NCBI GenBank assembly: GCA_003427395.1
Contig: BFEA01000524.1
Coordinates: forward strand, 650,252-714,251
Source: Chara braunii
Lineage: Eukaryota > Streptophyta > Charophyceae > Charales > Characeae
Direction of reading: 5' to 3'
Length of the DNA stretch: 64,000 nucleotides
The notes below the pieces were generated by a model that saw only the letters and a program-made list of their open reading frames with translations, ran no database searches and was not told where the DNA came from. The position numbers and the translations under genes are program-made. Shown here in pieces: positions 1 to 9,499 of the stretch (position 1 is its first letter; each line of letters starts with the position of its first letter).

Positions 1-300
1 TTCCCACCATGGTATCCACCATCTTGCCCCCCGCAACCTTTCCCCCCCACAAGCCCCCTTTCCCACCACGGTATCCACCATCTGACCCCTCTCAACCCCC
101 ATCACACCCCCCCCAGTTGTTCCCCATCAACGTACCTAGACACATCCTCCCTGCCCGTACCACCACCCCCTTGCAGCCACCCCCTAGGACCCCATCCCTC
201 CGTCTCCATGGCCCCCCTCTGAGCCGCACCCTATGACCCAGCCACCACTGCTGTATTTCCCATCCTTGTCCCCTCGCCCTCCCCTTACTTCTCCTCTCCA
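1..300. repeat. C-rich low-complexity tract with a duplicated module
   Basis: The top strand is strongly pyrimidine-rich. A module containing GGTATCCACCATCT occurs at about 9 and again at about 70, so the tract contains a degenerate repeat of roughly 60 bp. Open frames on either strand are proline- or glycine/arginine-rich composition artefacts. No gene is supported. Confidence 0.6.
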
Positions 301-518
301 CCTCTATTTCTCTCCCTGGCGAGCGGGACTCGCTGATGCCAACCTCGGTCTACGTACATCTGGCATTCCCTTGCCAACAACCAAGAACATATAAGAAGTG
401 GGGCGTTGTCAGTGTCTTCCAACATGCCCACCACTATACCTAGTTCCCGTACATACTCAGCCACAGATCTGTGTTGTAACAGCTCCATATCACTGATGGA
501 CTCTTGTACAGTATGTGA

Positions 519-600
519 AGGACGCTGGATGCAGTTTCCAGCAGGTGCTGCTCCCAGCCAATAGATGGAGCCCTCCACTGGGGCCCACTCCAAGGGGCTC
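519..600 (+). mobile_element. SINE/LINE 3'-tail fragment
   Basis: This matches a dispersed module that starts GGACGCTGGA, continues through TTTCCAGCAGGTGCTGCTCC and ends near AATAGATGGAGC. Further copies lie at 5,111-5,275 (minus), 5,778-5,853 (plus), 25,689-25,832 (plus) and 33,537-33,612 (minus), four of them followed by an A-run on the sense strand. A shorter version sits in the 3' tail of the LINE at 25,440. This copy has no A-tail and looks truncated. Confidence 0.55.
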
Positions 601-2360
601 TCCTCTCATCACCCCTCAAGTCGAGGCTGGTTCTCTACGTTTGTACTAGCAATTAGTTGTCGGTCTTTGCAACTGAGGGGATCACCTTTATCCACCTTTT
701 GCAGATGGTATCTAAAAGCTATGGGGGGGCTTCCCTAGCGACAAGTGCAAGCAGGTGATGCAAATTGAAAGATGATGTAACTCTGTACCTGCATGGTGAC
801 CGGACGGCGCACAAGCGTAGCGATTTATGGACAGATAGAGAGGGTTTAAATTGGAATTGGATATGGACGTGGTTGGCACTTCTCTCCGGGGCTGAAAACG
901 CACGGGAAAAAAAAAAAAAAAGCCACGGGCATGGGCCTCCTTCTGGCTGGCACCACCAGCCATTTTTCTCCTGAGGCCGAGCTCCTCGAGTTCGGTGTGT
1001 TGAACGCCCTGGACCAGAAACAGATAGCGGCGGGGCCAAGTACTGGTGGTTTAAGTTGTTGAACCCCATCCATTTTTTTAATGATCAAATGCTGGGAATC
1101 GGCCCCAGTGTCCCAGGATGATGATGACGATGATGTTTGATGATAGTCTTTGAAAATGCTAAGAACTATCTCATCAAAACCTGGCCTCGCAATACATAAG
1201 CAAGCTCCTGACCTCCCTTCTACCATACACAACATTCCAAAGGCAATATCAGCCTAACAAATACCTACCATAGCTGTTGTGTTCTCACTACTACCAAGAC
1301 TAAAGCCAACTCCTTAGGTTGTCATGGCAGCCTCCCCCAGTTTGCCACTGGATTGCCGTCGTCCCTCAATGAATCCCCTACCAGGCGTCCAGCTCCTGGT
1401 ATGAACGGGTCACAGGGCTATGCCCCAGTACCGGTCCGACCCAGGATTACTCAATGCTCGAGAGGCCGGAGCCAATGGCAGGCTGCAGGCTGAGTAGGGC
1501 CTATGGGGGCCGACCAGTTCTCAGTCCCTGGGTATACCATGGCAATCTTGCAGAGGTGTGCAGGACCGTGGTGGTTCTAAACCACCAGTTCACACGAGCC
1601 TAAGTTTGCCGAAGCGACCCTCCAACTGCGCTGTCTCAAAGCGGTCTTTGCAACAGGCCGGTCCGAATCGACGAAGTGCTTACCTACCAAGTATGCCAGT
1701 AATAGCTGTACTCTGCGTTGGGTGAACCGGAGGTTTAAACACAGCAACTGAGAAAATAGGAGAATTCCATTGATGGTCAGCTGTCAGCCCTCTGCTTCTT
1801 TGCCCCGTGTCGACGTAAACAACTCCGAAATCTGTATTTCTGTCTTTTTCTTGGTCCCATCTCGGAATAGTTGCAATTGAGCATTGTGCAGACAGAGTTT
1901 GGCTGGTAAGATCCAAAGGCAAAAGGGAAACAGCCAAGGGCGACAGCCTTGAGATATCAGCTTTGAACCGACTGGCGTCAGGTGAATTCAGAGTAACCTT
2001 TGCTCATCTTATTCCATCTGGATTTGAACGCCCGTCTGCATGTGCCCATATGAGCAACCAGGTACTAAGGGCCAAGGTCCGCAGGAGCCTAACAGATTGC
2101 TAACCTGCCTCTACCTTCCATCCATATGCCAGTCTGGCTCAGCCTTCATCTTAGGTCTGTGTGTTTAGGGCTCAAGCTTCCAGCAGTTCTGGCAACATTC
2201 AAACCAGCAGCACCCCGCCCGAGTATCTGCAATGCGGCACCGGTCAATCTGGCACTTCCAACCATTGTGGTTTGGTACCCCGAGAAGCCCTAAAGGCGTG
2301 GTGCATTAACGGGGAAGCGCCGTGGCCGATAGCCGGGCCAAGTACTAGTGGTTTAAACTG
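601..2360. other. no gene seen; short shared ends
   Basis: I see no conserved protein or RNA gene in this 1.8-kb stretch. The string GGGCCAAGTACT followed by (G/A)GTGGTTTAA occurs at 1,032-1,054 and again at 2,336-2,355, suggesting the same kind of element end twice. A small palindrome around GGTGGTTCTAAACCACC lies near 1,570. Short A-runs (for example 906-920) are present. Confidence 0.4.
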
Positions 2361-2361
2361 T

Positions 2362-2560
2362 CACACTCCCTGATGTCAAAAACCTTGGGGGACCCGTAGC
2401 GCCGTTTCACGAGGGGTTCCGGTAGCATAGAGTGGAAAACCAGGTGAATGCCGAAAATGGAATTTGCGTCAAAAAATTGGAAATGCGCCGAACAGGCGTG
2501 GCGATCATTCCACGGTCAAATTTAAAGGACTACTTTTTTTTTTTTTTTTTTTTTTATTCT
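2362..2560 (+). mobile_element. diverged fragment of the MITE seen at 57.9 kb
   Basis: The order of motifs follows the inverted-repeat element at 57,865-58,285: CCCTGA(T/C)GTCA, a CTCAGGGG-like segment, GTAGCGCCGTTTCACGA, CCGGTAGCA, GTG(T/G)AAAAACC, AAAATTGGAAA, a CACGGTCAAA-like segment, then a long T-run. The copy is diverged and its right terminal repeat is not recognisable. No coding capacity. Confidence 0.5.
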
Positions 2561-2606
2561 TTTTTTTTTTTTTTTTTCTTGTTTTTTTTTTTTTTTTTTT
2601 TTTTTC
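2529..2606 (+). repeat. poly-T tract
   Basis: Nearly uninterrupted thymines with rare A, C and G interruptions. It follows the MITE-like fragment in the same place as the T-run in the 57.9-kb copy, so it is probably an expanded internal homopolymer. Confidence 0.9.
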
Positions 2607-2857
2607 TTCACATAAAACCTTCGCTTATTGTTATCAATATCGTCAACAAGAGGCCGTGGACCTCACAATTCAACCCGGAGTTATCTTGGCAGCATCAGCC
2701 GATTTAGCTTATGGAGCATCTTTCAAACAAAAACACAGTCCATCTACAATCCGCAACAGAACCGGGCTCCTACAGTTTCTTGCTTTTAATAATTCCCTAA
2801 CATTCATTGTTTCCTTAAAAAAAAAAAAGGGGTTGTTGGGTTTGAAAAACCCCAATA

Positions 2858-2910
2858 TATGATGAGTCGGTGAAACTCCGACGAAACAGTTTGTCACAGC
2901 CCCTCGTTTG
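2858..2910 (+). ncRNA. hammerhead-ribozyme-like motif (core C3 altered)
   Basis: The sequence fits a compact hammerhead: TGATGA at 2,860-2,865; a five-pair stem II (GTCGG 2,866-2,870 with CCGAC 2,878-2,882, loop TGAAACT); GAAA at 2,883-2,886; a three-pair stem III (ACA 2,886-2,888 with TGT 2,892-2,894); and C at 2,895 where cleavage would occur. The first base of the CUGAUGA core is A rather than C at 2,859, and I cannot form a good stem I with the upstream sequence. It may be a decayed ribozyme of the kind carried by retrozymes or Penelope-like elements. Activity is unlikely as it stands. Confidence 0.4.
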
Positions 2911-2984
2911 TTGTCCTCTTCTCCCTCTCTGCCTACGGTTTACCGGGCAGTTCTATTTGATGATATATATATATATATATATGA

Positions 2985-3028
<44 letters not shown>

Positions 3029-3203
3029 GAAACAGTTTGTCACAGCCCCTCGTTTGTTGTCCTCTTCTTTCTCTCTGCCTACGGTTTACCGGGCAGTTCT
3101 GTTTGTCACGATATATATGACGATATATATATATCGTCAAATAGAACTGCCCGGTAAACCGTAGGCAGAGAGGGAGAAGAGGACAACAAATGAGGGGCTG
3201 TAT
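2881..3203. repeat. three copies of an about 75-bp module among (TA)n tracts
   Basis: The module runs from ACGAAACAGTTTGTCACAGC to GGGCAGTTCT. Direct copies occur at 2,881-2,964 and 3,027-3,108, and a third at 3,135-3,202 is inverted. (TA)n microsatellites separate and flank them. The second copy begins within the hammerhead-like motif at ACGAAAC, and the third ends before it. Confidence 0.85.
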
Positions 3204-4140
3204 ATATATATATTTTGCCTATTATTTTTGACGGGAAAAAAATGTGAAAAACGTGGCCGTTATGCGGCTGACCCCGCCGTGGATGCGGCCATGAACTTGG
3301 CCGCCCTCTGAGCTTGACCCCGTGGCCGTGGTCGCGGGTGATACATAGCCCCTAGCTGGAGCGGCATTACATTTGGACTAGAGAGCAACCAATAAAAAAT
3401 AATAAAATAATTCAGGTGAGAGTTTTGATCCAGCGTCTCAAGATCAGACCGAATACGAGATCGTCCAGTCTGATCAGTTCTGTGAACGTACATCAAATTC
3501 AGACAACGAGTAACGGCATGCATCCATGGAGAATTGAGTGGTGTGTAAGGTGCGAATCAAGCCATGGACTGTGTGGTAACAGTATACAAAACATCTCAGC
3601 CGAGATCTCCTCGGCAGCGAGTGCTCTAACCAAAGAATAAAACTTCGCATCCCAAACAGAAAGAGAATGATGTGAACTCGAACAGATTTGGGCCTAAGAG
3701 GCCCTTCTTGCTTGGGCCTGGTCCCACTAGGTACCCAAAAGGTCCCAGTGGCCGTGACCAAGTCCCAACCAAAAAGAGTCTCATAGACCTACTTGCTGCC
3801 TCTACCGAACTGGAAAACGAATTTCAATCTTCAAAGAGAACCTACAGTCTTACATCTGTTCAGAGACAAAAAGACAATGCACTGTAGAAAGATATGGCGT
3901 CCAAAACAAGATACGTCATTTTTTAATCCATCAGGTGAGAAGGCTGTTTGCATACCCATACACACAATCAAAACCATGGAGGAGCAGGAAAAGAAACTCA
4001 GAAAACAGGAAAATCAATACCATGCACACACGTACATGGGCATCCCGTAGGTGCACAACATTTACCTGAGTGGCCTGAGCTTCGAGATGAATAGAACTCA
4101 CCCCCCTCTCATATGGTCCTCCTGACCCCTTTAACACAAC
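3204..4140. other. no gene seen
   Basis: This stretch has mixed composition with no recognisable domain, RNA or repeat shared with the rest of the window. It may be internal sequence of the minus-strand LTR element whose primer-binding-like site lies at 4,545-4,562, but no gag, protease or polymerase motif can be read. Confidence 0.35.
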
Positions 4141-4142
4141 CC

Positions 4143-4499
4143 CTACGCTAGTGTCCTGTCTACTAGGAGGGAATGACGCCAACACCAAAATGCAACGCCA
4201 AATTCCCCGTCGAAGTTGAAGATTGAAGTAGCAACTTGGCGACTTAAGGGAGGCCCTAAAGTCGCCAAGTGTCTCCCTTTGGTCAGATTCCAGGTGCGAA
4301 TGCCTCTCACGGTCACCTCTCCCAAATTGTTGCACAAAGTCTTCTCAAAGTGTCTCGCCACTCCAAACTTACTCTCAATCACGCTGGTCAGGTCCAGTGT
4401 GGACCCATCACGACCTAACCAGGTGGGGGCAGCTTCCCTTAACCACGCTGCTCCACTTCCCTCAACTTCCAGCCCTAACCCTCGGTGGTAGCCCTCCAC
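4143..4499 (-). pseudogene. unrecognised minus-strand ORF, possible retrotransposon gag start
   Basis: The frame is 118 codons long. It starts about 45 bases downstream, on the minus strand, of a primer-binding-like site, which is where the first gene of an LTR retrotransposon would begin. I recognise no domain and it is far too short for a complete gag, so it is a fragment or a chance frame. The assignment rests on position only. Confidence 0.25.
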
Positions 4500-4544
4500 T
4501 TAGGTTAGGGTTGGAGCGGCAAAGTCAACTCTTGCCAGCAAGTA

Positions 4545-4562
4545 GAATCCGCTTCGATACCA
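4545..4562 (-). promoter_or_regulatory. primer-binding-site-like motif after an LTR end
   Basis: On the minus strand the sequence reads GATCGTAACA, then T, then TGGTATCGAAGCGG. Plant LTR retrotransposons commonly have an LTR ending in CA followed within one or two bases by TGGTATCAGAGC, complementary to initiator tRNA-Met. The match here is partial (TCGAAGC in place of TCAGAGC). A similar ACATTGGTACC junction occurs on the minus strand at about 34,208-34,217. Confidence 0.35.
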
Positions 4563-4568
4563 ATGTTA

Positions 4569-4928
4569 CGATCCTGCCCAAATTTGAAGTACACATTCAT
4601 GAACAAGCACAATGTTGTTCAATTGCAAAAAAAAAAGAATAAACTTGAGAGGGGAGAGAGGGAAAGAAGAAGACGAAGAAGAAAGAAAGAAGAAAAAGAT
4701 GTACACCAGCAAAGACCAATGATGATTCCCTTCTTCTCGCCAACCACTCTCCTCCTCCTCCTCTCCTCCCCTCGCATTCAAACAATGAATAATAATAATG
4801 TTGAATGGCTGAACCAGAACCAATGTACGAAACTCTCTTCTACTGCAGGTACAACATGAAGTCCACCATAGTCATAGCCACCCTTCTCCTTCCTCTTCCT
4901 GAAGGCCTATGACTATTGCGGTGTCATA
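4569..4928 (-). mobile_element. putative LTR (R/U5-like) of a minus-strand retrotransposon
   Basis: On the minus strand this stretch becomes T-rich before ending in GATCGTAACA next to the primer-binding-like site, as an LTR would. The upstream end is not resolved, because a palindrome belonging to the giant repeat family lies at 4,929-4,954. I found no matching second LTR to the left, so the element is incomplete or the call is wrong. Confidence 0.25.
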
Positions 4929-4954
4929 GCAAATACCCTCACAAGGGTATTTGC
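4929..4954 (+). repeat. 5' terminal palindrome of the giant repeat family
   Basis: GCAAATACCCT and AGGGTATTTGC form an 11-bp inverted repeat around a four-base loop. Equivalent palindromes start copies A (12,931), B (42,168) and D (60,606 and 60,943). There the outer pair is GCG/CGC instead of GCA/TGC, a paired change that keeps the stem. The following GTTTTTGCA is also shared. Confidence 0.6.
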
Positions 4955-5110
4955 CGTTGTTTTTGCAGGTCGCATGGGATGCCACCATGATGACACGAGG
5001 GGTATTGGCACGCCAGCTTTCGTCTGAGCGGGTGCCTCGACAATCTTAGCCGAGGCAGGGACCGAGGGAGAGTGAGTGGGCGTGCAGTTTTGAGGAGTGT
5101 TGTTGTTGTT

Positions 5111-5275
5111 GGTTTTTTTTTTTTTTTTTTTTTTTTTTCCGACTTCATTAGCAGGAAGACCACTTGGCGAGGTGATAGGAGCACCCCCGTTAAGTGAGCC
5201 CCCGCAGCGAAGGCTCCATCTATTGGTGGGGAGCAACACCTGCTGGAAATTGGGTCCAGCGTCCCTGTACAATGA
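5111..5275 (-). mobile_element. SINE-like retroposon with A-tail (minus strand)
   Basis: Read on the minus strand it begins GGGACGCTGGACCC, continues through CCAGCAGGTGTTGCTCCCC and AATAGATGGAGC, and ends in a homopolymer A-tail (T-run at 5,111-5,139 on the plus strand). The tail and dispersed copies indicate retroposition. No tRNA-like head is evident directly upstream. Confidence 0.6.
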
Positions 5276-5654
5276 TCTTGTCAAAAAATGAAAATGATAT
5301 GAATGGGCCACGTGGCCATCGTACATGCAGAGGCATTGATTACTCCCCCATACCAGAGGAGGATTAACCTACTGCACCTATATCCTACTGTATCATAGCA
5401 GAAATGAATTGAATTGAATTGATTAGCATACCGAAATCTTGTCAATAGGCCCCATGGCCATTGTAGATGGATTAACCAGTAATCTATGAGCGCGTGTTTC
5501 TTTATGTTGACGTTAAAAAATAACATTAGAAGACCTTCGGTTGGTTGCCATGCGTGTGTGCAGAGACGGTATTACCATAGCCGGAGTAGAATTTAATTGC
5601 CAATGCCCTATTAAAAAGTAACCATCTTGGAATTTATCTGAGGCAATGGTGGAG

Positions 5655-5853
5655 CCGTGCAGTGCATAGTGTCATAGGGCGGCTTCGTTGTGTTCTTCAA
5701 ATAGTTCTCAGATTGATTCTCAGCCGAAGCCGGGTAATGGGCCCAGTATCTCAAATTACTTGTGTAACTCTATATGGGACGCTGGGCCCGGTTCCCAGCA
5801 CGTGCTGCTCCCCACAAATAGACTGGAGCATTTGTCCTTAAAAAAAAAAAAAA
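5655..5853 (+). mobile_element. SINE-like retroposon with A-tail (plus strand)
   Basis: This copy extends further 5' than others: CAGCCGAAGCCGGGTAATGG and a CAGTATCTCAAATT segment precede the GGGACGCTGGGCCC module. The same extension is found, reversed, at 33,612-33,670. The copy ends with an A-run at 5,839-5,853. Its 5' limit is uncertain. Confidence 0.6.
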
Positions 5854-6151
5854 GGATTTATATGCAACTTTAGAAAGACGTGCGATAGAGGTGAAAACTG
5901 AGTTTTCCCCTTGTCGCCAGGAGTAGTAAGGGTGTGACTTTGGAAGGCGGCCACTTGTACGGGCAAGTGGTGAGACCTTGGTGTAATCGGTGGTGTGTAC
6001 CGCGGCTATGAGAAGAACCAGGCCCTTCGTGCGGCGGGCATTGGGGTTTGACGGCAGTAGGCCCAACCGGTAGGCCAAGGTGTGGCGTTGGGCCATTTCG
6101 GTAGGTCCACACACTGCGCATGCATTAAATTGAATTCCTTAGTCGCAAGTC

Positions 6152-6420
6152 TCAGCCTTGGGCTTAGCACTATTGGTTATAACGTTGGACGTTCACCAGA
6201 CAGGTTCGAGGATCGAGACTAGCAAGCGACACTTGAGCGAAGGCAATTGAAGGGGACTGAGGGGTCGAGGGTCCTCAGGGACTATCCCCCTTGGTTCTGC
6301 TGGCTGGGCGCGGGCACAGGCCTGACTGGTGGGACCAAGAGGGTGTCAGCGGGTTCCCGTTTTCCCCCCTCCTCATCAACCCCTCCCCATTTTTATTTTT
6401 ATTTTTATCATTTATTTTAC
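6152..6420 (+). repeat. tRNA-like segment and following block (family copy E)
   Basis: CTTGGGCTTAGCACTATTGG resembles an internal A box, and GGATCGAGACTAG about 40 bases later resembles a B box. The following block (ending GGTCGAGGGTCC, then CTATCCCCCTTGGTT, then GGGACCAAGAG) is shared with copies A, B and D at about 13,440, 42,730 and 61,440. It is a pol III promoter-like module, not a folded tRNA gene. Confidence 0.5.
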
Positions 6421-6473
6421 CTTATTAATAAGGTCTCATTTTTGGACCAGCCCCGACACCGATGGTGGAACCG

Positions 6474-6545
6474 ACGGGCCTACCCCAGTTGGTACGTTCG
6501 TGAGTTGTCGAGTTACAGAAGTGAGTTCGAACTGAGGTGGAATTA
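6474..6545 (+). mobile_element. single-unit tRNA-like SINE head
   Basis: GGGCCTACCCCAGTTGGTA resembles a tRNA D-arm/A box, and GAGTTCGAACTGAGG is a good B box about 35 bases downstream. It resembles the last unit of the tandem array at 7,731-7,790. A weak A-rich stretch follows but no clear tail. Confidence 0.45.
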
Positions 6546-6904
6546 GCTGAGGTAAGAATATTCAAAGCTAAATATGTGCGAGGGACCAATAGCAAAGGAG
6601 TACCGTGAAGAAAGGACAGAAATAACTTTGGAAGAAAGTCAAAGGGGTGCTTGAAAATGCTGAGCAAGAAGCGGCGGAGGGAAGTCATGCATCCCCATCC
6701 GGGCAGGGGTGGACGGTAATTGCGTTGTCGACCTCCTTGTTGGACAAGGGGTGTCTACCAACATGGGCTGTTGTGGGCGATATTGTGATGGGGAACAATT
6801 TAACCCCCCCGGGTGGCCGTCACAACAGTTGAGGACCTTGAGCACACACCAATTTTTGCGGGCCTGTTGGAGTTCCTACGTGTTCCACAAGCGGTTATCG
6901 GGTA

Positions 6905-7310
6905 GCTGAAAATTCAGGAATGGAAATTCTGAAGTGAGAGTTTTGGGCAGTCTGAAAATCCTGAATGGTCTTGAAGTGGTGAAAGGTCCGAAGACCCTGA
7001 AAACCACCTGTTTAGGCAAGCTGCATCTTGAAGTGGTGAAGGGTGTCCTGAAGTGGTCAAGTGAGAGTTTTTGGCAGTCTGAAAATCATGAATGGTCCTG
7101 AAGTGGTGAAAGGTCCGAAGACCATGAAGACCACTCTTCACCACTTGAGGATGTAGCCTGCCTAAACAGGTGGTTTTCAGGGTCTTCGGAACTTTCACCA
7201 CTTCAGGACCATTCAGGATTTTCGGACCTGAATAGTCCTGAAGTGGTGAAAAGTTCGAAGACCCTAAAAACCACCTGTTTAGGCAGGCTGCATCCTGAAG
7301 TGGTGATGAA
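6905..7310. repeat. direct and inverted repeats of an about 85-bp module
   Basis: The module includes CTGAAGTGGTGAAAGGTCCG, an AGACCCTGAAAACCACC segment and TGTTTAGGCA. It occurs directly at about 6,960-7,045, inverted at about 7,130-7,225 and directly again at about 7,225-7,305, with shorter CTGAAGTGGT repeats between. Long hairpins are possible. No coding frame is convincing. Confidence 0.8.
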
Positions 7311-7421
7311 AAATACGACTGTTGTTAACCTTCTCTCGCGTGTTCGGGATGCTGGCAAAAATCCTCTATCTTGCTCGTCTTGAAGCGAGGACTGAGGAAT
7401 TCAACGTGCATGTGAGCCGGT

Positions 7422-7490
7422 TGGTGCTTAGCCCGCGAGGTGGAAGAACCCGAGTGGCGGGATTCCCCCTGTGGGTGTACCGTCTGTCAA
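7422..7490 (+). repeat. GTGCTTAGCCC block of the giant repeat family
   Basis: GGTGCTTAGCCCGCGAGG, then GAACCCGAGTGGCGGGA and CTGTGGGTGTACCGTC, are shared in order with copy A (13,595-13,650) and copy D (61,695-61,760). The block lies between the tRNA-like and U6-like modules in those copies. Confidence 0.5.
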
Positions 7491-7530
7491 CCAGGATTTG
7501 TTGGGAGAGGTTTGAGTGTGAGCAGGTCTG

Positions 7531-7842
7531 TGGGACCAGCAACCTAGCTCAGTTGGTACACCCACACATTGTTGAAAATAGACCTGTGGGACCAGCACTT
7601 GTGGACCTAGCTCAGTTGATACACCGACGAATTGTTAAATATAGGCCTGTGGGACCAGCACCTGCGGACCTAGCTCAGTTGGTACACCCGTGAACTGTTT
7701 AAAAGTAGGCCACTGGGACCAGAAATGGGCCTAGCTCAACTGGTGCAACCCCAAACTGTCGAAATATAGATCCGTGTTCGAACTCTGTCCCGTACATATG
7801 AGTGAAATACTACAATTACGATTTAAAAAAAAAAAAAAAAAC
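7531..7842 (+). mobile_element. tRNA-derived SINE with four tandem A-box units and an A-tail
   Basis: Four units begin with TAGCTCA(G/A)(T/C)TGG at 7,545, 7,608, 7,671 and 7,732, spaced 63, 63 and 61 bases. Each contains a D-arm/A-box-like start and a GACC(T/A)GTGGGACCAGCA-type end. Only the last unit carries a B box (GTTCGAACTC at about 7,776-7,785), so it alone has a complete pol III-type internal promoter. An A-run at 7,824-7,841 follows. The first unit abuts the family block ending near 7,530. Known tRNA SINEs usually carry one head, and this looks like expansion of the 5' half. Confidence 0.65.
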
Positions 7843-8089
7843 GAGTTCCCTGGGACCCGTCGATCCCATGATGTTACCTAAGCGGCCGTTCTCTGGCCCC
7901 TGCCCTCCAGGACATCCATTAAAAATGGAAGCTCTGTTCAAATGCAGACCCGAGGTCGAGCTGTACTGGAAGCAGATCAGAGAGATGCTACAATTCTGAG
8001 TTGCCACATGCTGATGAGTTGAGGGGTGATATCATAAGGGTATAGTTGCGGTCAGATTCATCTGCTCCAACCTGAAGTGCAATCGGGTG

Positions 8090-8220
8090 CATGCAGAAAG
8101 ACGCTTGTTCGCCTTCATTTGTTTATTTATTTATTTTTCTATTTTACTTTTTTTTATTTTTCCTTTCTACTTCGGCTGTTGTCTTTTCTTTCTTTTTGAA
8201 GCTTTGTCTAATCAGTGGGA
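8090..8220 (+). other. T-rich tract; no gene
   Basis: A TTTATTTATTTATTTTTC-type low-complexity tract follows the SINE. It has no coding signal beyond phenylalanine-rich chance frames. Confidence 0.5.
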
Positions 8221-8691
8221 TGAATCTGATGCTAGATTGGAGTTAGATTCACCTTGCTTTGGGGGCACACATGAAGTTTGGCCTACGGGTGTAGGCGGGT
8301 ATGGAGTGGATTACAAAGAGTCGGAAGTTTGCGGACGAACAGGGGAGGTCTCAGTTGCCCTCTTGCCATAGAACGCAGTGGGGCTGAGCGATTGGAAGTT
8401 GGGCTAATCACGAAAACGAAGATGATGGCAAAGATGCCGAAGGGCGAGGGAGAAGAGGAGGAACAACAGCGAAGGGGAAGTGACGAAGACAAAGGAGGTG
8501 GGGATCGTGTGTGCCTGATTCATGATGGAAATGGACGGATGGAGACCTGGTCCTGAGATTTTTGATATGGGCGACCCCGTTTTCAAGGTCAGGTTTGAGG
8601 TCTAGTTAGTCGGAGAGGAGGTAGAGATGAAAGGGAGTGCAAAGAAATGTCAAGATGGAGGATGTGGCGTGAGCGGGAAACAAGTATCTGA

Positions 8692-8715
8692 CTCGATCCT
8701 CGATAGAATCGAGCC
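8692..8715 (+). repeat. CTCGATCC hairpin
   Basis: CTCGAT and ATCGAG flank a short loop, preceded by GTATCTGA. Related hairpins with different but mostly complementary arms occur at 25,913-25,937, 62,577-62,600 and 62,916-62,944, each after a (T)ATCTC or ATATC context. Confidence 0.5.
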
Positions 8716-8956
8716 CGAGAAGATTATAGGTAGGGGTTGTAATGTGTTGTGAGTTGATTGGGGGAATCAGATTTGCTGATAGAGTGAGGGGCGAGGCGAT
8801 AGAGGAGGCAGTTCTTCTGCCACACCTGTGAGGGAAGTGCCTACAGAGACCCTAACGCAAACAGTCTCTGGACAAATTTCTAGGCACTAGTCAACAACCT
8901 CTGCCATAGACACATGTGGGTTGGGAGATTCTCGGTGGTGCTCACACTCTTCTCCA

Positions 8957-9035
8957 GATGGTCTAGGGGTAAGGGCACATGGTCTAGGGGTAAGGGCAGT
9001 TGCGCTTCCATGTAACACGAGTTCCAAGAGTCCAA
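8957..9035 (+). repeat. tRNA-Glu-like sequence with duplicated A box
   Basis: TGGTCTAGGGGTAAGGGCA occurs twice (8,959 and 8,980, period 21) and matches the usual D-arm/A-box sequence of plant tRNA-Glu/Asp type genes. A B-box-like GAGTTCCAAGAGTCC follows at 9,020-9,034. Acceptor pairing is poor, so this is a tRNA-derived relic, not a tRNA gene. Confidence 0.5.
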
Positions 9036-9499
9036 GGTATGTCTGAGTATAATCCAGAGCGTGTCGGGTAGTGCTACCTGCCGGAGGGCGAAAGTGTGGA
9101 GTGTTAGCGCGTGCCATCGGACCATGCCGGGTCGACTGCCAAGGGGTGAAGGGAGTCGACAACGTTCGTGACGTCGCGCCATCGCCAAGGTGGGAGCAGT
9201 CTCCGCGGGACGTGGCGTCGCACCACTTGGTGTGGGACTGGGGGTTCCGGTGAAGGCGAATTGCGCGTGAGAGGGCTCGGATGGAGAGCAAATACCACAC
9301 ACGTGCATAGGAGATTCTTGCGTACGGACTTGGGCGCGAGGACAAGCCATGCAGAAATCGACATCAAGTAAGGTCTGCGACAGTCTACAAGAAAACAGGC
9401 AAGTAACAGACATTCGGGGAAGACAACAGGTTAATAGAAGAAGTGAGGGTGATGAGACATGGGATGTGGAATAAAAGGAAAAGAGTCGATAACACATCG

